DNA of 64,000 bases. It comes from an uncultured Pseudomonas sp. GTDB lineage: Bacteria; Pseudomonadota; Gammaproteobacteria; Pseudomonadales; Pseudomonadaceae. The first letter of the stretch is position 1, and the number at the start of each line of letters is the position of its first letter. The position numbers and the translations under genes were made by a program. The notes under the pieces are model-generated. The model had not been told where the DNA came from. It did not search any database and saw only the letters and a list, made by a program, of their open reading frames with translations. Shown one piece after another: positions 26,805 through 34,779 of the stretch. The stretch is taken from NCBI RefSeq assembly GCF_943846705.1, contig NZ_OX044366.1, positions 992,001 through 1,056,000 on the forward strand, written 5' to 3'.

Positions 26805-27496
26805 CTATTCAGCTAATCACCTTCGACCTCGACGACACCCTGTGGGATGTCACCCCGGTGATGCAGGACGCCGAGGCGGCGCTGCGCAACTGGCTGACCC
26901 TGCACGCACCGCGCCTCGGCGCAGTGCCGGTGGAGCACCTGTGGTCGATTCGCGCCGGCCTGCTGCAGGCCGAACCAATGCTCAAGCATCGCCTCAGCGA
27001 GCTGCGTCGGCGTATCCTCCTGCATGCCCTGACAGACGCAGGCTACCCGCACAGCGACGCGCAGGTGCTGGCCGAGGCCGGCTTTCAGATATTCCTCGCG
27101 GCGCGTCATCAGGTCGAACTGTTCGCCGAAGTGCATCCCACACTCGAGGCACTGGCCAATCGTTTCCAACTCGGGGTGATCACCAACGGTAATGCCGATG
27201 TGCGCCGCCTCGGTCTGGCGGACTACTTCCAGTTCGCCCTGTGCGCCGAGGAACTGGGCGTCGGCAAGCCCGACCCGAAACCCTTTACCGAAGCGCTGAA
27301 ACGCGCCGGTATTGCCGCCGAGCACGCGGTGCATATCGGCGACCATCCCAGCGATGACATCGCCGGGGCTCAGGCTGCCGGGCTGCGCGCCATCTGGTTC
27401 AACCCTCAGGGCAAAACCTGGGAGGCCGATAATCTGCCGGATGGGCAGGTTCGCAGCCTGGCCGAACTGCCCGCACTGCTGCACAGCTGGAGCTGA
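26801..27496 (+). CDS. HAD-superfamily hydrolase (YigB type)
   Basis: A 231-residue haloacid dehalogenase-like phosphatase. Motif I is FDLDDTLWD with nucleophile Asp9 and Asp11; motif II is the threonine in GVITNGNADV; motif III/IV are the late lysine (VGKPDPKPF) and HIGDHPSDDI. E. coli YigB beside xerC is the closest match: it dephosphorylates FMN and sugar phosphates, with broad specificity. Its ATG overlaps the xerC stop, and it is the last gene of the operon. Confidence 0.92.
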   Translation: MTIQLITFDLDDTLWDVTPVMQDAEAALRNWLTLHAPRLGAVPVEHLWSIRAGLLQAEPMLKHRLSELRRRILLHALTDAGYPHSDAQVLAEAGFQIFLAARHQVELFAEVHPTLEALANRFQLGVITNGNADVRRLGLADYFQFALCAEELGVGKPDPKPFTEALKRAGIAAEHAVHIGDHPSDDIAGAQAAGLRAIWFNPQGKTWEADNLPDGQVRSLAELPALLHSWS

Positions 27497-27520
27497 ACGG
27501 CGAGCCTATAGGGCGTCAGG

Positions 27521-27674
27521 CGTAGGCTGGGTTAGCGGCCAACGCCATCCCGCGCACCTCACAGACTCTGCTGCCGCGTAACCCCACAGCATGCCGGCAG
27601 GCACGCAGCAGTGAAGGGTTACGCCCCAAATGCCACATTGCCAAATATCGCCACGGCGGCTAACCCATCCTACG
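27521..27674. repeat. Intergenic repeat A, bounded by 16-bp inverted ends
   Basis: CGTAGGCTGGGTTAGC at 27521-27536 and its near-exact inverse GCTAACCCATCCTACG at 27659-27674 bound a 154-base element between the HAD gene and the terminator. The internal stretch GCCGCGTAACCCCACAGCAT (about 27574) recurs in the second copy at 39649-39753. Elements with the core GTAGGATGGGTTxAGC are dispersed in many gammaproteobacteria. No coding capacity is seen. Confidence 0.75.
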
Positions 27675-27688
27675 ATCCGAGCCACCAC

Positions 27689-27724
27689 AAAAAAGCCCAC
27701 AGGCTTTTGACCTGTGGGCTTTTT
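27689..27724. terminator. Bidirectional terminator between the HAD gene and sutA
   Basis: A 14-bp perfect stem (AAAAAGCCCACAGG / CCTGTGGGCTTTTT) with a 7-base loop and A/T tracts at both edges. It lies between convergent genes and should stop transcription in both directions. Confidence 0.9.
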
Positions 27725-27740
27725 GGTTTACCGCAAGCGC

Positions 27741-28067
27741 TTAGATAGGGCGACTGCCGTATTTGCCTTCCGGCTTTTTCGGTGGATCTGAGACCACATT
27801 CGGCTCGACCTCCTGCACCTTGCCGCCACGCGAGAGGAACTCTTCCATGGCGCGGGCCAAGGCATCACGGTCTTTCTGCTTGGCTTCTACGCTCGGCAGT
27901 TCGTCTACCGAGACAGCGGACTTGGCTTTTTTGCTTTTGCTGGCGGGTACGACTTCGTCGTCACCGTCGCCATCATCACTGCTGTCGTCATCTGCGGCAG
28001 CCAATTCTTCGCTTTCGTCTTCGTCAGCGCTTTCTAATTCGTCGTTTTCCAGATCATCGTCGCTCAT
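27741..28067 (-). CDS. sutA: SutA, slow-growth RNA polymerase-binding regulator
   Basis: A 108-residue protein in three parts. The N-terminal 45 residues are almost all Asp, Glu, Ser and Ala; a central helix follows (SVEAKQKDRDALARAMEEFL); the conserved tail is VEPNVVSDPPKKPEGKYGS. This matches SutA of P. aeruginosa (PA5286), which binds the beta subunit of RNA polymerase and raises expression of housekeeping and ribosomal genes in slow-growing cells. The acidic tail is slightly different in length from what I recall. The neighbour amt-glnK operon is also conserved in PAO1. Confidence 0.9.
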   Translation of the reverse strand: MSDDDLENDELESADEDESEELAAADDDSSDDGDGDDEVVPASKSKKAKSAVSVDELPSVEAKQKDRDALARAMEEFLSRGGKVQEVEPNVVSDPPKKPEGKYGSRPI

Positions 28068-28212
28068 GTTCCAACCTCATGACTTGCGAAAAGCAGAGTA
28101 GTTATAGCCCAGCTGCGTCAGCTTTCTAACGCCGCTGATAAAAAATCCAGGGGGTCCTGCCTTGGCTGAGCGCTGCGCATCGGCGATCTGCACTCAACGG
28201 CGCGCATTTTAG

Positions 28213-28245
28213 GGTCTGTTGCCATTTGATCACAACAAACAGACC
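28213..28245. repeat. Short inverted repeat upstream of sutA
   Basis: GGTCTGTT (28213-28220) and its exact inverse AACAGACC (28238-28245) flank 17 bases, in the spacer between sutA and the amt terminator. It may be an operator or the end of a small hairpin; no factor can be named. Confidence 0.4.
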
Positions 28246-28258
28246 TTAACTCTCGCAG

Positions 28259-28288
28259 AAAAAACAAAGGGCGCCATTAGGCGCCCTT
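28259..28288 (-). terminator. Rho-independent terminator of the glnK-amtB-amt operon
   Basis: On the minus strand: AAGGGCGCC, loop TAAT, GGCGCCCTT, then TGTTTTTT. It lies 17 bases after the stop of the second ammonium channel gene. Confidence 0.9.
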
Positions 28289-28305
28289 GTTCAAACCAGC
28301 GGAAA

Positions 28306-29556
28306 TCAGCGCTTGGTGAATTCCGGATAGGCTTCCATGCCGCACTCGGCAATGTCCACGCCTTCGTATTCCTCTTCCTCGGTTACCCGCAGACCAATCA
28401 CCAGCTTGATGATGGACCAGACGATCAGGCTGGTGATGAACACCCAGGCGAAGATCGCACCAATACCCAGCAGCTGCGCGCCGAGAGTCGCATCGCCATT
28501 GGTCAGGCAAACCGCCAACAGGCCCCAGATCCCGACCACACCATGCACCGAGATGGCACCGACAGGGTCGTCGAGTTTCAGCTTGTCCAGACCGAGGATC
28601 GAGAACACCACCAGCACGCCACCCACACCACCGATCAGGGTGGCCTGCAGGGCAGTCGGGGTCAGCGGTTCGGCGGTAATCGCCACCAGGCCCGCCAGCG
28701 CACCGTTAAGGGCCATGGTCAGGTCAGTCTTGCCGAACAGGATACGTGCCACGATCAGCGCCGCAATCAGGCCACCGGCAGCGGCCATGTTGGTGTTAAC
28801 GAACACATTGGCCACGGCGTTAGCGTCTTCGACGGTGCTCATCTTCAGCTGCGAGCCACCGTTGAAGCCGAACCAGCCCATCCACAGGATAAAGGTACCC
28901 AGCGCCGCCATCGGCAGGTTGGCGCCAGGAATGGCGTTAACCTGGCCATTCGGGCCGTACTTGCCTTTACGTGCACCGAGCAGCAACACACCCGCCAGAG
29001 CAGCACTCGCACCCGCCATGTGCACCACACCGGAACCGGCAAAGTCGAGGAAGCCCGCTTCGTTGAGGAAGCCCGAACCCCACTTCCAGAAGCCCTGTAC
29101 CGGGTAGATGAAACCGGTCATGACCACCGCAAAGGCGAGAAAGGCCCACAGTTTCATGCGCTCAGCCACGGCACCAGACACGATCGACATACAGGTCGCG
29201 GCGAACACCACCTGGAAGAAGAAGTCCGAACGCGCCGAGTAATACGGCGCATCGTCACCACCGCCGAGGACCGACTCAACGCTGTTCTCGTCACCGATCA
29301 AAAAGCCCAGGCTTGGCAGGATGCCGCCTTCCGGGCTGGAGTACATGATGTGGTAGCCGATCACCAGGTACATGATGCTCGCCACGGCGTACAGAGCGAT
29401 GTTTTTAGTGAGAATCTCGGTGGTGTTCTTGGCGCGCACCAGGCCCGATTCGAGCATGGCGAAACCCGCTGCCATCCACATGACCAAGGCGCCGCAAACC
29501 AAAAAGTAGAAGGTATCAAAACCGTACTGCAGTGCAGTCAATGCTGTGTTGTCCAT
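28306..29556 (-). CDS. Ammonium transporter (second, Amt-type, no signal peptide)
   Basis: A 416-residue Amt/Rh channel with eleven predicted helices and no cleavable signal peptide (MDNTALTALQYGFDTFYFLV). The twin pore histidines are in GVVHMAGASAALAG and ISVHGVVGIWG. The C-terminal tail ends VDIAECGMEAYPEF, a tail type seen in cyanobacterial and marine Amt proteins and unlike that of AmtB. It conducts ammonium across the inner membrane. It follows amtB by 79 bases in the same operon. In PAO1 I recall only one amt gene at this place, so this is an extra, divergent copy rather than a recent duplicate. Confidence 0.93.
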   Translation of the reverse strand: MDNTALTALQYGFDTFYFLVCGALVMWMAAGFAMLESGLVRAKNTTEILTKNIALYAVASIMYLVIGYHIMYSSPEGGILPSLGFLIGDENSVESVLGGGDDAPYYSARSDFFFQVVFAATCMSIVSGAVAERMKLWAFLAFAVVMTGFIYPVQGFWKWGSGFLNEAGFLDFAGSGVVHMAGASAALAGVLLLGARKGKYGPNGQVNAIPGANLPMAALGTFILWMGWFGFNGGSQLKMSTVEDANAVANVFVNTNMAAAGGLIAALIVARILFGKTDLTMALNGALAGLVAITAEPLTPTALQATLIGGVGGVLVVFSILGLDKLKLDDPVGAISVHGVVGIWGLLAVCLTNGDATLGAQLLGIGAIFAWVFITSLIVWSIIKLVIGLRVTEEEEYEGVDIAECGMEAYPEFTKR

Positions 29557-29602
29557 GGTTCACCTCTTGCCGTTGCGCTTTTATAGCGCTATTCGGTTAA
29601 GA

Positions 29603-29623
29603 CGTCCGGGTTGGCGCCGGACG
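29603..29623. other. Hairpin between the two ammonium channel genes
   Basis: CGTCCGG / CCGGACG, seven pairs with a 7-base loop, between amtB and the second amt gene. No T-run follows on the minus strand, so it may moderate rather than end transcription. Confidence 0.4.
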
Positions 29624-29635
29624 CGCTCCGTGTGC

Positions 29636-30949
29636 TTACAGGTTGTAGCCGCGTTCGTTATGCAGGGCGAGATCGAGGCCAATGGTCTCTTCCTCTTCAC
29701 TGACCCGCAGGCCCATTACTAGGTCGATCACTTTCAAAATCACCAAGGTCACCAGCGCGGTGTACAGCACCGTGAAGGCCACCCCCTCGAACTGGATCCA
29801 CAATTGCGCTGGAATATCTTCCACCGTGCCGAAGCCGCCCAAGGCCGGCGCGGCGAACGCCCCAGTGAGAATCGCGCCGACAATGCCGCCTACGGCATGC
29901 ACGCCGAACACGTCGAGGGAGTCGTCATAGCCCAGCTTGCGTTTCAGGCTGGTGGCGCAGAAGAAGCAGATCGCGCCGCTGGCCAGACCAATCGCCAGAG
30001 CGCCCATCGGCCCCGCCGTACCGGATGCCGGAGTAATCGCCACCAGACCTGCCACAGCACCCGAGGCAATGCCCAATACGCTAGGTTTGCGATGGGTGAT
30101 CCACTCGGCGAACATCCAGCTCAGCGCCGCCGTTGCCGTAGCAATTTGGGTGACCAACATGGCCATACCGGCGCTGCCGTTAGCGGCCAACGCAGAACCT
30201 GCGTTGAAGCCGAACCAGCCGACCCAGAGCATGCTGGCACCGATCAGGGTGTAGCCAAGGTTGTGTGGCGGCATAGCCGTGGTCGGAAAACCCTTGCGCT
30301 TGCCCAGCACCAGGCAGGCCACCAGACCGGCGATACCGGCGTTGATGTGCACCACGGTGCCACCGGCGAAGTCGAGCACGCCCCAGTCCCACATCAGCGC
30401 ACCGTCGCCACCCCAGACCATGTGCGCGATAGGCGCATAAACCAGGGTGAACCACACGGCCATAAAGATCAGCATGGCCGAAAACTTCATGCGCTCGGCA
30501 AAGGCACCGACGATCAAGGCTGGGGTGATGATGGCGAAGGTCATCTGAAAGGTGATGAACACGCTCTCAGGGATTCCAGCCACCAGGCTGTCCAGGGTCA
30601 AACCAGATAGGAAGGCTTTCGAGAAGCCGCCGACAAAGGAGTTGAGGTTAACCACCCCTTGCTCCATGCCGGTGGTATCAAAGGCTAGGCTGTAGCCGTA
30701 GACGACCCACAGAATGCTGATCAACCCGGTAACAGCAAAACACTGCATCAACACTGACAGCACGTTCTTCGAACGCACCATGCCGGCGTAAAACAACGCC
30801 AAACCGGGGATGGTCATAAACAGCACCAGTACAGTGGCGACCAACATCCAAGCGGTGTCGCCGCTGTTCAGGCTTGCCTCTTCGGCCATGGCAAAGCCAG
30901 GAACGAGAGACAATAGGGCTCCTAGCCCTGCGATTTTTCGCAGAGTCAT
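29636..30949 (-). CDS. amtB: AmtB ammonium channel
   Basis: A 437-residue channel with a cleavable signal peptide (MTLRKIAGLGALLSLVPGFAMAEE) and eleven helices, like E. coli AmtB. Pore residues include the twin histidines in GGTVVHINAGIAGL and DVFGVHAVGGIVGA and the outer Phe gate region (ALFYAGMVRSKN). The cytoplasmic tail (GLRVSEEEETIGLDL) carries the residues that receive GlnK. It is 36 bases downstream of glnK in the same transcript, so it is expressed under nitrogen limitation and blocked by unmodified GlnK when ammonium is plentiful. Confidence 0.95.
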   Translation of the reverse strand: MTLRKIAGLGALLSLVPGFAMAEEASLNSGDTAWMLVATVLVLFMTIPGLALFYAGMVRSKNVLSVLMQCFAVTGLISILWVVYGYSLAFDTTGMEQGVVNLNSFVGGFSKAFLSGLTLDSLVAGIPESVFITFQMTFAIITPALIVGAFAERMKFSAMLIFMAVWFTLVYAPIAHMVWGGDGALMWDWGVLDFAGGTVVHINAGIAGLVACLVLGKRKGFPTTAMPPHNLGYTLIGASMLWVGWFGFNAGSALAANGSAGMAMLVTQIATATAALSWMFAEWITHRKPSVLGIASGAVAGLVAITPASGTAGPMGALAIGLASGAICFFCATSLKRKLGYDDSLDVFGVHAVGGIVGAILTGAFAAPALGGFGTVEDIPAQLWIQFEGVAFTVLYTALVTLVILKVIDLVMGLRVSEEEETIGLDLALHNERGYNL

Positions 30950-30985
30950 GGTTTAACTCCTGGGGCGTGGGGTTCGTGCGGAGGC

Positions 30986-31324
30986 TTAAACTGCGTCGGT
31001 GCCGGTTTCGCCGGTACGGATGCGGATCGCCTGTTCCAGGTTTACAACGAAAATCTTGCCGTCACCGATTTTGCCGGTATTGGCAGCCTTGGTGATGGCC
31101 TCGATCACGCGATCGAGTTGGTCGTCGGCGATGGCCACGTCGATTTTCACTTTTGGCAAGAAATCGACCACGTATTCAGCGCCGCGGTACAGCTCGGTAT
31201 GGCCCTTCTGACGCCCAAAGCCTTTGACTTCAGTGACAGTGATGCCCTGCACGCCGATCTCCGACAGTGACTCACGAACGTCGTCCAGCTTGAACGGCTT
31301 GATGATGGCAGTGACTAGCTTCAT
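30986..31324 (-). CDS. glnK: GlnK, PII nitrogen signalling protein
   Basis: A 112-residue PII protein. Tyr51, the site of uridylylation, sits at the tip of the T-loop in KGHTELYRGAEY; the B-loop is TGKIGDGKIFV. It senses 2-oxoglutarate, ATP and ADP, and gates AmtB. It is first in the glnK-amtB-amt operon. About 190 bases upstream lie a sigma-54 promoter and an NtrC-like site (listed separately), as expected for nitrogen control. Confidence 0.97.
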   Translation of the reverse strand: MKLVTAIIKPFKLDDVRESLSEIGVQGITVTEVKGFGRQKGHTELYRGAEYVVDFLPKVKIDVAIADDQLDRVIEAITKAANTGKIGDGKIFVVNLEQAIRIRTGETGTDAV

Positions 31325-31521
31325 GTAACTCTCTCCCGTGTATGGTGGACTTGCCCCAGGAATTACGAACCCGGCTCAAGTCTAAGCGCAGTGCCTGGCT
31401 TTTGTAATGCATCGCCGCCCTGATCCAGCGGCATCGATGCTCAGCAACCGCTCCAACGAAACACTTCCTCGCTTCGCCTGACCTACTGGAACTGCATCGG
31501 TGCATGTGTCACAGGAGACAA

Positions 31522-31537
31522 AGCAGAAAGCTTGCCA
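31522..31537 (-). promoter_or_regulatory. Sigma-54 promoter of glnK-amtB-amt
   Basis: Read on the minus strand: TGGCAAGCTTTCTGCT, which matches the sigma-54 consensus TGGCACGnnnnTTGCW at all but two positions and has the invariant GG and GC separated by 10 bases. Transcription should start near 31511. Confidence 0.8.
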
Positions 31538-31613
31538 GGTCATAAAAAATCTATTTATTTCATGGCCTTACAGGTAACACGGCGGTTTTTACCCGATCGC
31601 TAGCGACACCCAC

Positions 31614-31630
31614 CGCACTACAACGGTGCA
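31614..31630. promoter_or_regulatory. NtrC-like binding site upstream of glnK
   Basis: CGCACTACAACGGTGCA has the dyad GCAC-7 bases-GTGC, the same spacing as the enterobacterial glnA NtrC sites. It lies about 105-120 bases upstream of the predicted sigma-54 start, a usual NtrC enhancer distance. Confidence 0.7.
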
Positions 31631-31750
31631 ACGGCCGGCCGCGCAACGCGCAAAAACCGTGCAAACAGCACCTAGCCTGCGCCAGGCGCACCCGGCAAGC
31701 CGGATAAAGCTGCGTGCTACACTGCCGCCATCTGTAAACGGAACCTGATT

Positions 31751-32020
31751 ATGCTGCCACCTAAAGCCCTGCTAGACGCCCTGACCTCCCACGCCTCGCG
31801 CCTGTTTAACGGTGACGCACCCTTGCCGCGCGGCGAGTTCGAAGCCCAATTCAAGGTGCTACTGCAAAGCGCCTTCAGCAAGCTCGACCTGGTCAGCCGG
31901 GATGAATTTGACAGTCAGATGGTCGTATTAGCCCGCACCCGCGCGCGCCTGGAAGCCCTCGAAGCCAAGGTCGCCGAGATGGAAACCCGCAGCGCAGACG
32001 CCACCGCAAGCAACGCCTAA
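31751..32020 (+). CDS. ubiK: UbiK (BMFP family) ubiquinone biosynthesis accessory factor
   Basis: An 89-residue protein (MLPPKALLDALTSHASRLF) with an amphipathic first helix and a C-terminal trimeric coiled coil (RTRARLEALEAKVAEMET). It matches the YqiC/UbiK family, a non-catalytic factor that works with UbiJ in aerobic ubiquinone synthesis. It diverges from glnK and precedes yifB by 38 bases, as recalled for PA5289-PA5290. Confidence 0.9.
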   Translation: MLPPKALLDALTSHASRLFNGDAPLPRGEFEAQFKVLLQSAFSKLDLVSRDEFDSQMVVLARTRARLEALEAKVAEMETRSADATASNA

Positions 32021-32058
32021 CGCCCGAGCGGATGCATCTGCCGATCAAGGAGTGATCG

Positions 32059-33558
32059 ATGTCCCTGGCCATAGTCCACAGTCGCGCCCAAGTCGGCGTT
32101 GAAGCGCCCGCCGTCACCGTCGAGGCCCACTTGGCCAACGGCCTGCCATCACTGGCACTGGTCGGGCTGCCGGAAACAGCGGTAAAGGAAAGTAAGGATC
32201 GCGTGCGCAGCGCGATTCTCAATTGCGCCTTCGACTTCCCACCCCGACGCATCACCCTGAATCTGGCCCCGGCCGACCTGCCCAAGGATGGCGGTCGCTT
32301 CGACCTGGCCATCGCCCTCGGCATTCTCGCCGCCAGCGGCCAGGTGCCGGCGGTGGCACTGGAACAGCTTGAATGCCTGGGCGAGCTGGCACTTTCCGGA
32401 GCCATACGCCCGGTGCAAGGCGTATTACCCGCAGCCCTGGCCGCCCGCGCCGCCGGACGCACCTTAGTGGTGCCCAAGGCCAATGCCGAGGAAGCCAGCC
32501 TGGCGTCTGGGCTGACGGTGATTGCCGTCGAGCATCTGCTGGAAGTCGCCGCGCACCTCAACGGGCAAACGCCCATCGCGCCGTATCAAGCCCAAGGCCT
32601 GCTGCGTCAGCTGCTGCCCTACCCGGATTTAGCCGAAGTACAGGGGCAAATTGCCGCCAAACGCGCGCTACTGGTCGCCGCCGCGGGCTCGCATAACCTG
32701 CTGTTTACCGGGCCTCCCGGCACCGGCAAGACCCTGCTGGCCAGCCGCCTGCCGGGTTTGTTACCCGCGCTGAACGAAGCGGAAGCACTGGAAGTCGCCG
32801 CCATTCATTCGGTGGCCAGCCACACGCCGCTGAGCGCCTGGCCACAACGGCCGTTTCGCACCCCGCATCACAGTGCATCGGGGCCGGCGCTGGTCGGTGG
32901 CGGCAGTCGCCCGCAACCGGGCGAAATCACCTTGGCCCACCAAGGCGTGCTGTTTTTGGACGAACTGCCCGAGTTCGATAGAAAAGTGCTGGAGGTGCTA
33001 CGCGAGCCCCTGGAAAGCGGGCATATCGTGATTGCCCGCGCCCGCGACAAGGTGCGCTTCCCCGCACGCTTTCAACTAGTGGCGGCAATGAACCCCTGCC
33101 CCTGCGGCCATCTGGGCGATCCATCCGGGCGTTGTCGCTGCAGCAGCGAGCAGGTCCAACGCTACCGTAACAAGCTCTCCGGGCCCTTTCTCGACCGCAT
33201 TGACCTGCACCTGACAGTGCCACGCGAAACCACCCGACTTAACGCCGACGCAGCGCCTGGGCCGAGCAGTGCAGAGCTGGCCGTTCAGGTAGTAAAGGCG
33301 CGCCAGCAGCAGCTGAATCGGCAAGGCTGCGCCAATGCCCATCTCGACCTGAATGGCGTGCAGCAGCATTGCAGCCTGCCCAATGCAGACCGCCAATGGC
33401 TGGAAAACGCCTGCGAGCGCCTGGGGCTGAGCTTGCGCGCCGCGCACCGCGTGCTGAAGGTCGCGCGCACCCTGGCCGACCTGGACAGCGCCGCGCATAT
33501 AAGCCGCGCTCACTTGGGTGAAGCCTTGCAGTACCGCCCCAGCGGCAGTGCCGGCTAA
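32059..33558 (+). CDS. YifB/ComM AAA+ ATPase (Mg-chelatase-like)
   Basis: A 499-residue protein. An N-terminal Lon-substrate-like domain (about 1-170, GLPSLALVGLPETAVKESKD) leads into an AAA+ core with Walker A GPPGTGKT at 218-225, Walker B VLFLDELPEF and the zinc-like PCPCGHLGDPSGRCRC insertion. The homologue ComM in naturally competent bacteria is a hexameric helicase that extends integration during transformation. Full length, with no frameshift. A strong palindromic terminator follows. Confidence 0.94.
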   Translation: MSLAIVHSRAQVGVEAPAVTVEAHLANGLPSLALVGLPETAVKESKDRVRSAILNCAFDFPPRRITLNLAPADLPKDGGRFDLAIALGILAASGQVPAVALEQLECLGELALSGAIRPVQGVLPAALAARAAGRTLVVPKANAEEASLASGLTVIAVEHLLEVAAHLNGQTPIAPYQAQGLLRQLLPYPDLAEVQGQIAAKRALLVAAAGSHNLLFTGPPGTGKTLLASRLPGLLPALNEAEALEVAAIHSVASHTPLSAWPQRPFRTPHHSASGPALVGGGSRPQPGEITLAHQGVLFLDELPEFDRKVLEVLREPLESGHIVIARARDKVRFPARFQLVAAMNPCPCGHLGDPSGRCRCSSEQVQRYRNKLSGPFLDRIDLHLTVPRETTRLNADAAPGPSSAELAVQVVKARQQQLNRQGCANAHLDLNGVQQHCSLPNADRQWLENACERLGLSLRAAHRVLKVARTLADLDSAAHISRAHLGEALQYRPSGSAG

Positions 33559-33566
33559 ATCGCAGA

Positions 33567-33600
33567 CATAAAGAAGCCCCGCATGCGGGGCTTCTTTATG
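33567..33600. terminator. Palindromic terminator after yifB
   Basis: A perfect 34-base palindrome, CATAAAGAAGCCCCGCA and its complement, with TTCTTTAT on the far side. It lies 9 bases after the yifB stop and can work on either strand. Confidence 0.85.
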
Positions 33601-33669
33601 TGGAGCTGTAGCGCGTAGCGTCTCCTTACGATCTCGCGAGCCAGAGACATGCAAGACAGAAACAGGCGC

Positions 33670-34458
33670 TTACTGGTCGCGCAGAGCGGCACGCTCACGG
33701 CAGGCATCGCCGAATGCCTTGAAGATTTTCACCGAGTGCGGGTTCTGCGCCGCCTGCCACTCCGGGTGCCATTGCACCGCCAGAGTGAACTGCTCAACGC
33801 CCGGCAGGTGAAACGCCTCGATCAAGCCATCTTCGGCATGGGCCAGGGCCTCGACACCCTCACCCAACTGATCGACCGCCTGGCCGTGCAGTGAGTTGAC
33901 CGGGAACGCTTCCTCGCCCATCAGCTCGGCAAACCAGCTGCCGGGCAGCGCACGTACGGTATGGCTGTCGCTGTACTGCACCGCCACCGGATCGGTGGAA
34001 TCTTCGCGGTGATCATTAAAGCCCGGCACTTCATAGGCCTTCTGATGGATGGTGCCACCCAGCGCCACGTTGATTTCCTGCATGCCACGACATACCGCAA
34101 ACAACGGCAAACCGCGCTTGAGTGCCGCGCGAATCAGGGGAATATCGAACAGGTCGCGGTCTTTATCCTGGCCTTTGCTCGGCGTTTTGTTCTTCTGCCC
34201 GTACAGCGCCGGGTCAATATTGCTGCCTGCTCCGGTCAGGTACACGCCGTCGACCATGGACAGGTATTGGTCAATGTCATCGACGCCACAGCAGCTCGGC
34301 GCCAACAACGGCACACAGCCGGATAGTTCGGCCACTGGCGTGATGTATTTGTGGGTCATGACTTGATAAGCGTGACCTTTGCGCTCTTGGGTGCCCATGG
34401 ACATCAGGACCACCGGTTTGCGTGATGCTGGACGCTTGTTGTTATCGTTGCTGGACAT
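33670..34458 (-). CDS. Gamma-glutamyl-GABA hydrolase-like class I amidotransferase (PuuD type)
   Basis: A 262-residue class I glutamine-amidotransferase-like hydrolase. The triad is Cys123 (LFAVCRGMQEINV), His231 and Glu233 (AVQWHPEWQ). The family splits gamma-glutamyl conjugates such as gamma-glutamyl-GABA in polyamine breakdown. It is about 30 percent alike by eye to spuA in this window, so the cell has at least two. Unlike spuA, it stands alone, with an AT-rich 320-base upstream region carrying repeated AAATCGTT motifs. A role on a different gamma-glutamyl amine is possible. Confidence 0.88.
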   Translation of the reverse strand: MSSNDNNKRPASRKPVVLMSMGTQERKGHAYQVMTHKYITPVAELSGCVPLLAPSCCGVDDIDQYLSMVDGVYLTGAGSNIDPALYGQKNKTPSKGQDKDRDLFDIPLIRAALKRGLPLFAVCRGMQEINVALGGTIHQKAYEVPGFNDHREDSTDPVAVQYSDSHTVRALPGSWFAELMGEEAFPVNSLHGQAVDQLGEGVEALAHAEDGLIEAFHLPGVEQFTLAVQWHPEWQAAQNPHSVKIFKAFGDACRERAALRDQ

Positions 34459-34779
34459 ACTTCACCTTGGGGCCGGACAACCGGCCATTGCTATGCAGGG
34501 CGCTGAGCACTGTTGCACGCACCCTGTTGTGCGCTCGGCATAAGGGCCTAAAAGCCCCTACACCCTGCGAGCAAGTCTGCCAAAGCCGTAAAATATGTCA
34601 AACAAATAAGTGCAAATCGTTTGACGATAGTGCCTAAGAACACCCGCACAAATCGTTGTAAAAAATCATAAATCGTTGATATACAACAATAAAAATATAA
34701 AAACCCCAATCAATGAGTCCAATATTTTTTACGCTTGCTGAGGGTGGGAGCAGAGCTGCGGGTGCCGCCGAAGTCGAAC
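34459..34779. other. AT-rich regulatory region with AAATCGTT repeats
   Basis: A 321-base spacer between the PuuD-type gene and the YjiK-type gene. From about 34585 to 34735 it is strongly AT-rich, unlike its surroundings. AAATCGTT occurs three times (34614, 34650, 34670), and GTTGTA (34655-34660) is mirrored by TACAAC (34682-34687). This looks like a promoter and operator for the hydrolase gene at 34458. No gene is seen. Confidence 0.5.

Larger units (their letters stand above)
31325..31750. other. glnK-ubiK divergent intergenic region
   Basis: This 426-base spacer contains the sigma-54 promoter and NtrC site for glnK and must also carry the ubiK promoter. The roughly 190-base leader of glnK downstream of the sigma-54 element has no gene; no riboswitch-like structure was recognised. 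Confidence 0.6.

Noticed and set aside
28219..29586. A 455-codon plus-strand frame opposite the second ammonium channel gene
   Set aside because: Rich in His, Gln and Arg with no domain, and fully antisense to a well-recognised membrane protein.
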